Origin: Batkoa obscura
Taxonomy: Eukaryota; Entomophthoromycota; Entomophthoromycetes; Entomophthorales; Batkoaceae
NCBI GenBank assembly: GCA_030770535.1
Contig: JASVEC010000019.1
Span: 372,001-436,000, forward strand
Direction of reading: 5' to 3'
Length of the DNA: 64,000 nucleotides
The notes beneath the pieces are model-generated. The model was not told where the DNA came from and searched no databases. It saw nothing but the letters and a program-made list of their open reading frames with translations. Each line of letters opens with the position of its first letter. Position 1 is the first letter of the stretch. Shown here piece by piece: positions 35,483-47,446 of this stretch. The position numbers were made by a program, and so were the translations under genes.

Positions 35483-35946
35483 ACAAAAAGGTTTATAGCA
35501 ATAGATTATATATATATTTAAGTAAATAAATCATCCTGCCATTTACTAGTACCATAGTTTATTTATTTTAATGTTAAAATAGTACTAGTTTACTATTAAA
35601 TCCATAAAAATATCAAAACAATGACCTTGATCAATAGATACTAGAGACGTTTACTAAAGTTTTGTTGAGTATTTTATAAAATAACAAATCGTTGATTTTA
35701 GCAATAGGGTTTAAATTTTAAATTATTCTTACTCTCGAAAATCCTATAAATTCCTTAATAAAGCATTACATGAACAAACTAGTATCCGGATTATCATTAA
35801 ATCAGATAAAATTTAGAATTTCAATTTAGAAGAATCTGATTGGAACCACAGCAAAATCCCAGAGAATAAATATTAAATCCGACTCATCAGATAAAATCCA
35901 CTATAAAATAATTTTTTTATAATTTTTAGTCTCAACTTTTATTAAC
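35483..35946. other. Intergenic, no gene seen
   Basis: AT-rich spacer of 464 bp between two co-oriented intronless genes. Confidence 0.6.
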
Positions 35947-37104
35947 ATGACAAAAGGAATAACTCGAATTGCAATTGTAGGTGGGAATTATGGAGGATTA
36001 GGTGCTGCATACAATTTAGTAAATTTCTTTTACCCTAACAAAAGTGAGCATCCAGAAGCGGCCGTTGAAATCCGATTATATGATAAACGTCAAGGATTTG
36101 TACATCTCATAGGTATGACACGTGGTTTGACCGGTGACAAATTAGGTCCAACATTATATACCCCACACATTGAGTTACCCTATTACAAAGATGGGAAGGT
36201 TGAATTTATTTACAAAAAAGTGACCCAAATCTTCAAAAATCATTTGATTACTGAAGATGGTCAACAGGATCCTTTTGATTACTTAATCTTAGCTACAGGT
36301 TATTTGAGAGGCCCACCTATTTGGCCAGCTGCAAGTACTCACTCTGAGCTTAAAGAAGAGCTACTTGATTACGCTAAAAAAATCGAACAGGCCAAAGATA
36401 TCGTAGTAGTCGGTGGTGGAGCAGTAGGAGTAGAAATGGCATGTGATATAGCTTGTCACTTCAAGGATAAGAAAGTAAGTTTACTTCATTCCAGAGAATT
36501 ACCAATCCCTGGTCCTTTTACTGATGAGTTTCGTAACAAAGTAGTACAGGTTTTAGAGGAGTTTAAAGTTAATTTATTGTTTAAACAAAGATTGTTAAAC
36601 AAAGAAGAGATTATTGAGGAGGGTAAAATAAGATACAAATTGACTACTAGTCAAAATAATACTATTGAATGTGATATGGTGATTGAATGTACTGGTTTTG
36701 GTGCCCCAAATAGCGAGCTATTACAACTTGATAACGTATTAGATGAAAAGAAATTGGTTAAGATTCGCCCCACCTTACAATTAGAGTCCCCAAAATACTC
36801 TCACATTTATGCTATTGGAGATGTAAATAATTTCCAAGAAATCAAATTAGCAGGTGGTGCTATGTATCAAGGTATGTATGCCGCTAGAAGTATCCATCAA
36901 TTGGTAGTTAAAAACGATGATAAATTAGAAGAATATCCAAAGTTCTTTCAACACCTTTATCTTTTATTGGGCCCAGGTAAGATCTTAGCTTTCGCTGAAG
37001 AGGGTATTCTTACTGAAACTACTCTGCCTAATACCAGTTCTACCTATTTATTAAAAGATATGGGACGTGATGCTTGTAAAGCGGGTTTAGGGTTTGAAGT
37101 TTAA
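35947..37104 (+). CDS. AIF2/FSP1-like FAD-dependent oxidoreductase
   Basis: Flavoprotein of the pyridine nucleotide-disulphide oxidoreductase fold, closest by eye to AIFM2/FSP1-type NAD(P)H:quinone reductases. The product is 385 residues. The N-terminal FAD-binding Rossmann motif is IAIVGGNYGGLGAA (residues 8-21). DYLILATGYLRGPP is the ATG motif, IVVVGGGAVGVEMA (about 151-164) is the NAD(P)H-binding fold, and HIYAIGDVNN (about 290) is the FAD-closing GD motif. There is no redox CxxxxC, which separates it from glutathione-reductase-type enzymes. No signal peptide or mitochondrial leader is evident and no transmembrane helix is seen, so it is probably cytosolic or lipid-associated. Intronless. 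A type II NADH dehydrogenase is the alternative, but those are longer. Confidence 0.85.
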   Translation: MTKGITRIAIVGGNYGGLGAAYNLVNFFYPNKSEHPEAAVEIRLYDKRQGFVHLIGMTRGLTGDKLGPTLYTPHIELPYYKDGKVEFIYKKVTQIFKNHLITEDGQQDPFDYLILATGYLRGPPIWPAASTHSELKEELLDYAKKIEQAKDIVVVGGGAVGVEMACDIACHFKDKKVSLLHSRELPIPGPFTDEFRNKVVQVLEEFKVNLLFKQRLLNKEEIIEEGKIRYKLTTSQNNTIECDMVIECTGFGAPNSELLQLDNVLDEKKLVKIRPTLQLESPKYSHIYAIGDVNNFQEIKLAGGAMYQGMYAARSIHQLVVKNDDKLEEYPKFFQHLYLLLGPGKILAFAEEGILTETTLPNTSSTYLLKDMGRDACKAGLGFEV

Positions 37105-38225
37105 ATTTTTTAATTGGGCTTTTCTTATTTCTTGGTTGTAAAATAAAAATAATTTTTAAATTTATTTTTAAAGTTTGAATGTTATCTGAATAACAAATTT
37201 GAAGTATTATAAAATTAAACGATGTTGCCAATATGAATGCTTTGAATTGCAGTTTTAAACTATCAATAATATTACAAAAGAAGCTAAAACATTATGAATA
37301 TTAAAATACTAAAGTTAGATTATTATTGGGCAATTTATTAGAGTTAAAGGCCGGATTAATATAACTCTATCCAATTCAACAATAGGACATATTTCAATAG
37401 TTCCCTAAAAGGACTTTAAATATAGGGTATTAGAACCGTAGAGAGCAATAAAGGATTAGGAATGGTATGCTTAAAATTAATGTCGAAACCTATTTTTTCT
37501 AATGTCAAATGGAACGGATCTAATCATTTTTAGATATGGAAAATAAAGACCAATAGTCACTGAATTTTGACATTTAAATTATTTGTGTTGTTGAGATTTT
37601 TGCATTTTCTCACTGAGGTTTTTTTCTACAACTGCATCATGGCCACTATAAAACACCATCACTTTGTATTCAAGCTTCAAAGCGATTTAAATTTTTATAT
37701 TTATTTTTTTCAAAATAAACTAGAACCCCCTTACCTTAGTCTCTTACATGCATAAAAGCTTTGAGTATATGCTCAAAATAACTGCCACCTTCCATATATT
37801 AATTTCTAAGCATTCACTCTTGCTATAATTAACGAGTTCTAATATAGATAAGCTTTTCCAATAGACCCCCTTCTAACCTATCGTCCTTAGAATGCCCAGA
37901 TATTTTTCCAAGGTGGTATCTAAAAGTGAATTAGTTGTTCGACCTACATGCCGTAAGTTATATATACCAGTAAGATAAAAATAAAAATATTCTTTAATTC
38001 TGGTTTTTTTCACCTAAAAAGTGGTGAATGGCATATATAGACTTGAACTTAATGTGATACAGGGTATTTCTGCTTTTTAAGGACAGTTGAAATTTTTTAA
38101 AAAAAAGGAAACAAAGCTAAAAGAGAATGTGGTAGTAAAAATAGCAGATAGTGTATAGTAATATACTGTATTTTTTTTAAAAAAATTACAAAGGTTCATT
38201 TTTAAAACTTGATTTAGAGTTAATA

Positions 38226-38326
38226 TGGGAGTGTTTTTTTTAACTTCATTATTTTTTCCATTTATTAAGCGCTATTTAAGCGGAAAAATTGTTAATAAAA
38301 TTCTTAAACACAAAAACATATCCCCA
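38226..38326 (+). mobile_element. MITE copy 11
   Basis: TGGGAGTG...TATCCCCA with TA on both sides; AAGCGCTATTTAAGCGGAAA core intact. Confidence 0.92.
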
Positions 38327-38502
38327 TATATATTTTTATCTATTTTTAACAGTTTTTTAAATAAAAAAAATTGAAAGGTTAAAACCTTGTATTATATGGT
38401 AATAAATGTTTAACTTCAAAATAACAAATCAGCATACAAATTCATACTATAGCAGCTTTATCTAAAAAAACTTTAAAAAGCTCTTCAAATAGAAGCATTA
38501 AA

Positions 38503-38599
38503 TGGAGATGTATTTTGTTCAAGAATTTCACTGACAATTTTTCTGCTCAAATAGTACTTAAAAGATGGAAAAAGTAATGAACCAAAAAACACATCTCCA
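38503..38599 (-). mobile_element. MITE copy 12
   Basis: TGGAGATG...CATCTCCA: both ends carry the complementary change of the same base pair, so the terminal repeats still match each other. Confidence 0.88.
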
Positions 38600-39558
38600 A
38601 GTAGTAGTATTTTTTCTAAAAAGTTATACGATTTAAAAAAAAGCTAATTTTTGGGTAATTTTTTGACTGTTAAGTTTAACAAATATTTTTTTAGTTGCTA
38701 AAATACTTAGTTTTGTTTATCTGCTATGTGTATAAGATTAGACTATCATATTTTGCTTTTTATTGTGTTTTTCGTGCTAAATTTTTCAACTATAAAGCTT
38801 TTAATATAAGTTGTGTGATTTTGAATTTTTGAGAAAAACTTGAGGAATTTTTTATATACAATTGTTTCAATATTAATAATTACCTTTTATTATATTAAAA
38901 ATACAAAAAAAACATAAAAATATTGATAGATCAGCCTAAATTATGTAGGTCATTTAGTTTATTTTTATTTCTTTTTTCAAAAAATCTTTTATTATGTTTT
39001 TTAATTGTACTCAATTTTTAAAAACAACGTGTATTTATATGAGGAAATTTGATTAATAAATAGACAAATCCTATTATTGTATAGTAGAAAAAGATAATTA
39101 TGCTTTAGAGTGGCGGACAAAGGAATATAAACTAGCGAAAAGATCCAGATATTGAGGGTAAGAAAAAAACAGTGCCAATAACCAAACTATATTGCTCTGA
39201 AAAAAGAGAAGTACAGGAAATAATGACCGAGGTTTTCTTCTTACATCAAGCAAGGAATACAGCTATTAAACAAACAAGGTTTAAATGAATCAATGATGTT
39301 TGAAGTATAAACATCACAGGATGACGAATAGATATGAGATTTCAATCTAAGGGGATTGGTAGGTGTTTTGACGCTTTTTTCTAGAGCTGATAGAAGCGCT
39401 GGGTTAAGAAAAAGATAGCTTAGTATAACTCTTTATTTGAAAAAAATTTAAAGAAAATTATCGAAAAGAACAAATAGAATATTCAATCAAAACTTATGTA
39501 AAAATGCCTTAAGTTATAAGAAATATTCATTTATTATAAAATGGATTTGAGCTACATA

Positions 39559-39657
39559 TAAGGATGTTTTTTTTGGCCTCATCGCTTTTTTCACTTTTCA
39601 AGTGCTATTTGAGCGGAAAAATTGTCAGTGAAATTCCTAAACAAAAATACATCTACA
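39559..39657 (+). mobile_element. MITE copy 13
   Basis: TAAGGATG...CATCTACA; its right flanking TA (39658-39659) is also the left flanking TA of copy 14. Confidence 0.88.
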
Positions 39658-39659
39658 TA

Positions 39660-39760
39660 TGGGGATGATTTTTTTGATTTCATTACTTTTTCCACCTTTT
39701 AAGCGCTATTTAAGCGGAAAATTTGTTAGTAAAATTCTTAAACATAAAAATACATCCCCA
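39660..39760 (+). mobile_element. MITE copy 14
   Basis: Near-consensus TGGGGATG...CATCCCCA, directly abutting copy 13 through one shared TA, with TA again at the right. Likely inserted into the target duplication of copy 13, or the reverse. Confidence 0.95.
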
Positions 39761-40170
39761 TATGTATAATTAGAATGATGAATTTGAACTATTATGAAAT
39801 TAGATAGCTGTCCTAAAGTCATCGTTTTAAAGCATAAGATCATTACGGCTAATAATACTTATATATAAAATAGTATATAATATTATAAAATATAGAACAG
39901 TAAAAGTTCCTTATTATTAAAAACTAATTTACTAGAATCTTATCCAAACCAATGATAGAATATACTTTAATAATTCATTTAGGAGATCTTTGTTATAACA
40001 TATTAAATGTAAGATATATATTAAAAGGGTAGTGATTATATGCTCAAGACATAATCCTAGATGCTGTTTTTTTGATGCTAAGTGTAAAGCTTTAATGACT
40101 TCAAGATTCAAGAAGAAGGAGATAAGTAAACAAATTCTGTAGTTATCAACTTACAGCACTGAATTCGAAT

Positions 40171-40560
40171 CTATTTGATATACGTATATCTAGTTAAATC
40201 ATATCCTCTTTTACGAAAATTAGATTTGTTAAAAGTTATGTGACCAAAAAATGCATCGCAATATTGTGTATTAGCAATGTAAATACTTTGGATACTAGAT
40301 GACAATGAACTTTGATTTATTAAATTTATAGACATATATATTAAGCTAACTTCTTTTAGAGTTGATGCTTTTAAAAAATTACAACTAATCTTATTTATTG
40401 GATTAATCCTACCTAAGGTAACGATACTAGTGTCTTTAATTAATTCCAATTTGCCATAGTTATTATTAGTAGTTAATTGAATTAATGCACTTTATTAACA
40501 AGTACCATTTGAACTCAGTCCATCCGGTCCGATTTGACTAAAAGGATTGATATAAAAAAA
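40171..40560 (-). pseudogene. Remnant of F-box/repeat protein (C-terminal part)
   Basis: Minus-strand fragment with Leu/Ile/Asn-rich repeats. Its segment TSIVTLGRINPINKISCNFLK parallels TNIVTLDSFNPKNNISYSFFK in the remnant at 43780-44664, so the two are paralogous, and the segment after it reads like leucine-rich repeats. It has no start region of its own and could be the displaced 3' part of the remnant at 42085-42825, separated by later insertions. Confidence 0.5.
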
Positions 40561-40645
40561 TATTATATTATCTAAAATTTTACAATGTGAATATCCTGTT
40601 TTAATAACAAATGTATATATTAGTATACAAAAATTATTATAGTGA

Positions 40646-40746
40646 TGGGGATGTATTTTTGTGTTTAAGAATTTTACTGATAATTTTTCCACTCAAATAG
40701 CGCTTAAAAAATAGAAAAAGTGATGAAGCCAAAAAAAGCATCCCCT
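40646..40746 (-). mobile_element. MITE copy 15
   Basis: TGGGGATG...CATCCCCT, flanked by GA rather than TA on both sides, the only copy with matching non-TA flanks. Confidence 0.92.
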
Positions 40747-40778
40747 GATGTTTTTTAGTAGCTTTTCCTATCAAAATA

Positions 40779-40879
40779 TGGGGGTGTTTTTTTCAACTTC
40801 ATTACTTTTTCTATCTTTTAAGCACTATTTGAGCAGAAATTTTGTTAGTAAAGTTCTTGAACACAAAAATATATCCCCA
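40779..40879 (+). mobile_element. MITE copy 16
   Basis: TGGGGGTG...TATCCCCA with TA on both sides, 32 bp from copy 15 in opposite orientation. Confidence 0.92.
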
Positions 40880-41130
40880 TATGTTACATTACACTAAAAC
40901 TAAATTTATTGTAACTCAATGGATAATACAGTAAATAATATCAGATAAAAATCATCAAAAACTTCAAGCTTCAGTCTACATTTTATATCAATACAGTATA
41001 ATGCATTGAAAATCTAGCTCCCATTTAAAAGCATTAATACATATTTTTTGGAAACGTTCAAATTTTATCAAAGCAACTAGGGCTATCCACACTCCAAAGT
41101 CATACATAACACTAAATATAGTTTAAGATT

Positions 41131-41230
41131 TGGGGATGTATTTTTTGCTTAATAATTTTACTGACAATTTTTCTACTTAAATAGTGCTTAAAAAATGGAA
41201 AAAGTTATGAAACCAAAAAAAACAGCCCCA
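41131..41230 (-). mobile_element. MITE copy 17
   Basis: TGGGGATGTATTTTTT left end and CAGCCCCA right end; flanked by TT on the right. Confidence 0.9.
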
Positions 41231-41978
41231 TTTGATATTTTTAATAAACTTTAATTTATATCAGTTGGATAGATTATTCATTGAGTTATAAACCTAGTCA
41301 TATTTTAATGACTTAATTTTTTTAAAACTAAAGAACTAAACTTATTAAAAACATTTTATAAAATGTATCAAAACAAACTTTATTTTTTGCTTAATACTTA
41401 AGTAAATTTGCTACTACTCAATGGACAATACATCAAATAGTATGAAACAAAACTTATTGAAGAGATTAAACCTTGTACTACATTTAATATTATAATCTCA
41501 AAATATGTTGAAACCTAGTTACCTTTAAAATGAGCTATATGCACTATTTGAGTTATAATGGATCACTTGCTTATTTAAAATTTTGAAAAAAATCAAAACA
41601 CAACCTATACTAAATAGTATAGCATTAATTATTTTGATAATAAAAGTTTATAAAAAATAATACCAGATTAGTTTTTGTGTATTAATATATACATAACACT
41701 AAAATAATATATTTACACTGTATAAGTTTATATAACACAACATCCCTAAAAACTATCCTAATGGGGCGGTTTTTAAAAATGAGCCCCTTCATTTTCAAGT
41801 TGCTCATAAACAAACTGGTCCCTTCGGTTTAAAATGATTAAATAGTACCCATTAACTTTAAACTCATCAGCTGCTTTGAATTTCCAAAATACTTAAAACC
41901 AAAATTATTGGAAATGTTAAAACATTAAGTTTATTATGAGTAAAGTTTATATTTGACTTAGTTTCGTCAAACATCATA
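41231..41978. other. Spacer, no gene seen
   Basis: AT-rich apart from a short non-AT-rich piece near 41755-41880. On the minus strand this piece is open for about 36 codons (AADEFKVNGYYLIILNRRDQ); I do not recognise it. Confidence 0.4.
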
Positions 41979-42076
41979 TGGGGATGTATTTTTGTGTTTA
42001 AGAACTTTACTAATAAATTTTCCACTCAAATAGCGCTTAGAAAATAGAAAAAATAATGAAATCAAAAACACTCACA
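41979..42076 (-). mobile_element. MITE copy 18
   Basis: TGGGGATGTATTTTTGTG left end, eroded CACTCACA right end, TA on both sides; lies at the 3' edge of the pseudogene 42085-42825. Confidence 0.9.
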
Positions 42077-42084
42077 TACATTTA

Positions 42085-42825
42085 AATCTATAGGTAATTA
42101 ATTTGATTAGACTTATTAAGTTTTGTCTTGGTTGTGCTTAATCCATCAAGATCTAAATCGCCATTTATATCCAACTTTAACGACTTTAATATATTTGGAT
42201 TTAAATATTCGACATATTGTTTGATTAAGTTATTTATTATAACATATTCAAATGATCTGAGTTTATTTAAATATCCTCTTTAAATAATTTAGTGTCTGTC
42301 TATCATCAAAATCTTCTATATGGGAGTGTCTTTTTTAACTTCATTATTTCTTCCATTTTTTAAGCGCTATCTAAGCGGAAAATTTGCTAACAAAATTCTT
42401 AAACACAAAAATATATCCCCATATGAAATCTTTATACTTTGACATTTGGATATTTAATTGATATCATCACTAATGTTATTAATACTACCAGTAGTATCGT
42501 CGTTAACATTATTATTACTATAATTTGGGTTTTCTAATTGATAGATCTTAGATTTAGTCATTAATTTAAACACTGAGTATCTTTACGTATTATATCTATG
42601 TGTTTCATTGATTCTTCATTCTCTCTAATGAATTTCTTCTGGTACATTCAATGCCTATCAGTCCAATGTTGATCATATTATGAATAAGTTGCGTTATATT
42701 TAGCAACTCTACTTCCAATAGAAAACAACTCTTAGAAAACACGAATCAATTGGTTCTCCTGGATACACGAGCTTAAATATCTCCTCTAATAAGAGATCGG
42801 ACATTCAGTTAAGTTTCAACACCAT
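42085..42825 (-). pseudogene. F-box/repeat-protein pseudogene, interrupted by a MITE
   Basis: Minus strand. It begins with an F-box-like N-terminus (MSDLLLEEIFKLVYPGE) matching the start of the remnant at 43780-44664 (LSDLMLKETFKFLYSEE), and ends with LKSLKLDINGDLDLDGLS, matching GDLDLNGLDQIKTSF there. Stops interrupt both halves. MITE copy 19 (42321-42421) lies between them. F-box calling is by pattern only. Confidence 0.55.
42321..42421 (+). mobile_element. MITE copy 19, inside F-box-like pseudogene
   Basis: TGGGAGTG...TATCCCCA with TA on both sides; splits the remnant 42085-42825. Confidence 0.93.
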
Positions 42826-43779
42826 TTTATTATAAAATAAAACTTAAAAATAAAAATGATATAATTTACTATATGTGTTTCTAATAAAAAATTTGTGCAA
42901 AATTGATATGGGAATGCCTTTTTGGCAAAAATTGAAAATTGAAACTTAGATATCCACATGTAAAAACGTTATATAAGTGAAGGTTATTGGTTGAATACAC
43001 CTATTTTTGCTTTTGAATCTCTATTTCTTGCTTTATGCTTATTTTCATTAGACTCTGACCAGATAGTGTTTGAATATTTCCTTGTAATAATTTGATTAAA
43101 ACTAAAAAAATATCGTTATCTTATGTAAGATTTTATTATATCACTCAACTTAAAAACAATAAAAAACCTCATTTAAATTTTTCGCCTAGAAATGTATATT
43201 ATCAGAAAAAGGATTTGAACTATTTGTAATTCATTTAAAGTAATTATTACAAAGCATAATTTTAGACATATTAATGTCATTTACATTTAAAAGTAGTCGG
43301 AATATTAAAATTTGATTTTTATTGAAGGCTGGTTTATTCTTAGTAAGAGATAGCCATTTATTATTAAAAGCTAGTGCATTACAATTTTACTTAAAGCAAC
43401 GATGGGATATAATTTAATAATTAGTTATAAGCATCTTTATTATATTTATGAAAACGTGTTGTAAGTAATAAATGAATAATAAGAGTATGCTTAATAAAAT
43501 TCAATATTTTGTTTTTTAACTAAAAATAATTACTTTTAACAATTCCAAGGTTTGAGAATAAAGATATAAAATAAACAAATTCTTATATTGTAATAATATA
43601 GTTCTGAACTTGAATTTAATTTACAGAACTAAACTTAACTAAATTATACTCTTGGTTCTAAAAAAGATTATTAAACTCAACATTATTAAATAGTTGCTTA
43701 TCACAAGTGATATGAGAAAAATGAACAATTTGAATATTTGTAATTAAAGTAATGACTCTTTTGATCTTAATGTCAGTTA

Positions 43780-44664
43780 CTAGATAATAAGCCTCTTTTG
43801 AAGCTAGTATTTAAAGAAGCTATAACTGATATTATTTTTTGGGTTAAAGCTATCTAAAGTAACTATGTTGGTCTCTTCGATTAGTCCTATCTCATTATAG
43901 TCATTATTAGTAGATAAATTAAACCTAATGCTATCTATTGGTTTTAAACTATTAAGCTGCTTCAAGTCTCCTAAACACTTTATATCAAAATCATAAAAAT
44001 TATCTTTAACTGACAGCTCTAAATTAGAGTTAAAATTTATATTTGGATTAATTTTATTAATTATATAATCTGGTTAATCTAAATTCAACCAATACTTTCA
44101 GCTTATTGAAACTTGTTTTAATTTGGTCTAGCCCATTGAGATCCAGATCTCCAGATGTTTAACTAAAGCGGTTTTGATTTATCTAGATTCAAACATTTAA
44201 TATATTCTTCGATTGAAGTATTAGTTTTCCTATATTCAAATGTCCTAAGTTTATCTAAACATTCATCAAATAAGTCTAATAATTGCGCGTTGTCATTAGC
44301 ATCCAGACTAAGTTTTTTAAATTTTGTAATTCGATATATAATTTAATCTTGTTACTGTGAAATAATATTTCATAAATGATGGACTTTAGATTTGGACATT
44401 AGTTTAAGTATTCAATATCTTCAATAGTTATGTTTACATACTTCATCAATTCCCTATTTCCTTTAATGAGTTTATTCTAGTATCTTCAATATTTTTCGGT
44501 CCTCTTTCGATTATATATTGAACAAGCTGAATTGTTTAACTACTCTCAATAGTAAACAAATGCTTACTTGAAAAGCATAAATCAATCAATTCTTCTGAAT
44601 ATAAGAATTTGAATGTTTCCTTTAGCATGAGATCTGATAATTGGTCAAATTTTAATACTATCAT
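43780..44664 (-). pseudogene. F-box/repeat-protein pseudogene
   Basis: The best preserved of three related remnants, minus strand. The N-terminus is FDQLSDLMLKETFKFLYSEE then LIDLCFSSKHLF, resembling an F-box helix pair. After a stop come NITIEDIEYLN and CPNLKSIIYEILF (repeat-like), GDLDLNGLDQIKTSF near 44130, and TNIVTLDSFNPKNNISYSFF near 43850. Several stops and frame changes separate these segments. If alive, it would have been a substrate adaptor of an SCF ubiquitin ligase; that is inference. Confidence 0.6.
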
Positions 44665-44950
44665 GAAATATATAATCTGTTAAAAATTGAAAGAATTTCT
44701 TTGCTAATTTTATTATTTTAATTTTCTAAGTAGATTAAAAATATATTGAGGGAACACTATTGGTTCAACAAATCTGAACTTATATTTAGACTCTTATACC
44801 CATTTATCCTTTTTTTAGACATTGACTTCAATCAACAAAAGTCTAAAGTTTCAAAAAGAGAAGCAAATTTAGCACAATAGACATCAGAATCAAACTCGAT
44901 TCAATTTCTGTAAAAAATTAAATAACATCGGCTGCGACAAAACCCCAAAG

Positions 44951-46935
44951 ATGTCGATCCCAATAGTCACTCAAAATCAAGTTAAAGTAACTCACCATCC
45001 CATATAACCAACATACTAACCCTGAACTAAAATTTCTATTTAAAGGTAGCGATTGAAGGTTGTTGTCATGGAGAATTGAACAAAATTTATTCCGAGGTGG
45101 AAAGACGAGGCGGAGCAGATTTAGTACTTATCGGTGGTGATTTTCAGGCAATTAGAAATTCGAATGATTTATCCTGTTTATCAGTGCCAAAAAAATATTT
45201 ACAAATGAATGACTTTCATGAGTATTATAATGGTACTAAAGAGGCAAAGTATTTAACCATCTTTATTGGAGGAAATCATGAAGCTTCGAATTATTTGTCC
45301 GAATTGTAAGTTACAAATAAATTATTATTTTTTTGAAAACGATTGATTGATGGAAGCTGTTAGATTCTATGGTGGCTGGGTAGCCAAAAATATCTATTAT
45401 TTAGGCAAAGCAGGAAGTGTTGTTTTTAATGGACTAAGGATATCAGGTTTATCAGGGATTTATAAAGAAGGGGATTATTTCAAAGGTATATTTTTAACCA
45501 ACTATTCTTTATCATGAAAATTAAATAAAGCCATTACAATACTAAGGACATTATGAAAGACCACCATACAACCCTACAAGTTTAAGGAGCGTTTATCATA
45601 CAAGAGAGTATGAAGTAACCAAACTATCATTTTTAAATCAAAGACCAGATATTATGTTATCCCATGATTGGCCAAACAATATTGAAAAATATGGGAATCA
45701 TCAATTATTATGTAAATTGAAACCTTTTTTCAAGCAAGACGTAAGCTATTATATTAATAATTATAATGAATATTAAATATTGATGTTTTTGTAAAAAGAT
45801 ATTCCAAAATCAATTGGGCAGCCCAGCAAGTGAGTATCTACTACATCATTTAAAACCTCAATATTGGTTTTCTGCTCATCTTCATGTGAAGTTTAAAGCA
45901 ATAGTTTATCACCAAAACAGTCAGTATGACGGTGAACAGCAAAATAAAAGGAACCAGAGAATTGGTAATATAATTAAAGTTGTATTATTATTTTTTATAA
46001 TTTTTTTTATTCTTTAATGTTTAGAAGACGATGAGATTAATTTGGATGAAATTAAGATAAATTCGGATGAAATTGAAATTAATCCAGATGAATTGGAAAT
46101 TAATTTGGGTAATGATAATGAAATTAGTATAGAAAGTAAGATAAATATTAAAGGGGAAAAAGAACAAAAAAACAGCGGTAAAATTAGTTTCTTGACGTCT
46201 TATTGTATTTTATATTGTTTATAGATGACTCAAACAATCTAAGTCAAGAAAAAATTAACAATGAGGAAACGATAGTAGATAATGGTAAATATCATCTCAT
46301 TTATTTTGTATTTTGTATTAACTTCAAGTTAGCAAATGGAAGCATAAAAAGACCATTTGAAGAAGAACCAACATTAACAACAGAATTTTTATCATTAGAT
46401 AAATGTGGCCAAGTCAAAGGTGGGAAAGCTAGAAAATATCTTGAAGTAATAATGATAACACTTTAATAATAGCGATAAAAAATTAATATAATCTTATTAG
46501 ATTATAGATATTCCAATAGTAAATGAAGAATTATATAATTTATTACCAAAAGGCAGATTATGTTATGACATCAATTGGTTAGCTATAACAAAAGCATTAC
46601 ATCCTTTATTAAATTTAGATTATAATTACGATATAAATAAACAAATACAGGATTTTGAGGGTATGCAAAGGTAATCATTTTATACTGAACTAAACTATGA
46701 CTTTATAATTAAAAAAATTGTTAATAGTAAAATAAAACAATGTCAACAAGAAATTATAGAAAGAAATGAGTTAAATAAAGATTGTTTGGGGATCCCTATT
46801 CCATTAAATTTTAAAACGGAAGCTCCTACTTCTTTAGAGACTATTGAAAATTTACCAAAAGTTGTAAATTGGTATCCAAATTCTCAAACAAAAGGATTTT
46901 GTGAATTGGTAGGTATAGATAATTTGTTTCAATAA
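44951..46935 (+). CDS. DBR1: RNA lariat debranching enzyme
   Basis: Nuclear 2'-5' phosphodiesterase that linearises intron lariats. I assembled 10 exons: 44951-44986, 45046-45305, 45364-45485, 45547-45740, 45799-45964, 46025-46177, 46225-46284, 46333-46445, 46501-46670, 46728-46935. All are GT-AG and the frame holds for 493 residues. Metallophosphoesterase motifs in order: [15 protein letters not shown] (Dbr1 uses a cysteine here where most relatives have Asp), [29 protein letters not shown], and [10 protein letters not shown]. The lariat-recognition region GIYKEGDY...RPPYNP is present, and the C-terminal domain ends [17 protein letters not shown]. Exon 6 encodes an acidic tandem repeat ([21 protein letters not shown]). 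The first exon is only 12 codons but supplies the ATG and the first beta-strand. Confidence 0.93.
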
Positions 46936-47446
46936 ACCTCATTTATAAAAAATAAATACCTTATTAATTCAAAGTCTTTATTCTTTGAATTTATTTTTTT
47001 TAAGAAACTTCAGAGGTTAAAAATTATAGAAATGTCAAATCAAAAAACATCTCATAAAAAATAGAATTTTTGCCATTGTTAGCTGATTGAATTTTCTAAG
47101 AAAAAAGGAAATCAAAAGGTGCTGAAAGAACCAAGGATATCCGCCTTATAAAGTAAGAAGGAGTAAAGCTAAGCGAAAATGAGAATGTGACATATTAAGA
47201 AAAAGAAAGTTAGAGTTAAGTTTTTGTTATTAAAGAGTAGTTTTATATGAGATAAGACAACCTAGGAGAACACCAAACACATTATATTCTAATAGGATAT
47301 TTTATTGTAGCCAAAAGTAAAACAAAAATAATCCTACAAATTAGGTAGAACAATAAGTACTGGTGGAAAGGTGAAAAAGAAATGAGACAAGGCCGATTTT
47401 AAAAGTACTTTGTTAAAAGAAAAGAAAAGAAACTGATTCAGATTGA
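46936..47446. other. Intergenic between DBR1 and metallopeptidase 1
   Basis: Convergent 3' ends; no gene seen. Confidence 0.6.

Larger units (their letters stand above)
37105..40150. other. Gene-free 3 kb with four MITEs
   Basis: No gene supported. MITE copies lie at 38226, 38503, 39559 and 39660. A less AT-rich stretch at about 39080-39430 looks like old coding DNA (short open runs such as RGLVGVLTLFSRADRSAG), but I cannot name it. Confidence 0.55.

Noticed and set aside
39080-39430. Less AT-rich stretch with short open runs, possibly an old transposase or gene
   Set aside because: No frame stays open long enough and no motif can be named, so I record it only as a spacer note.
41755-41880. 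Minus-strand open stretch of about 36 codons (AADEFKVNGYYLIILNRRDQ)
   Set aside because: Looks protein-like, but has no recognisable family, start or continuation.
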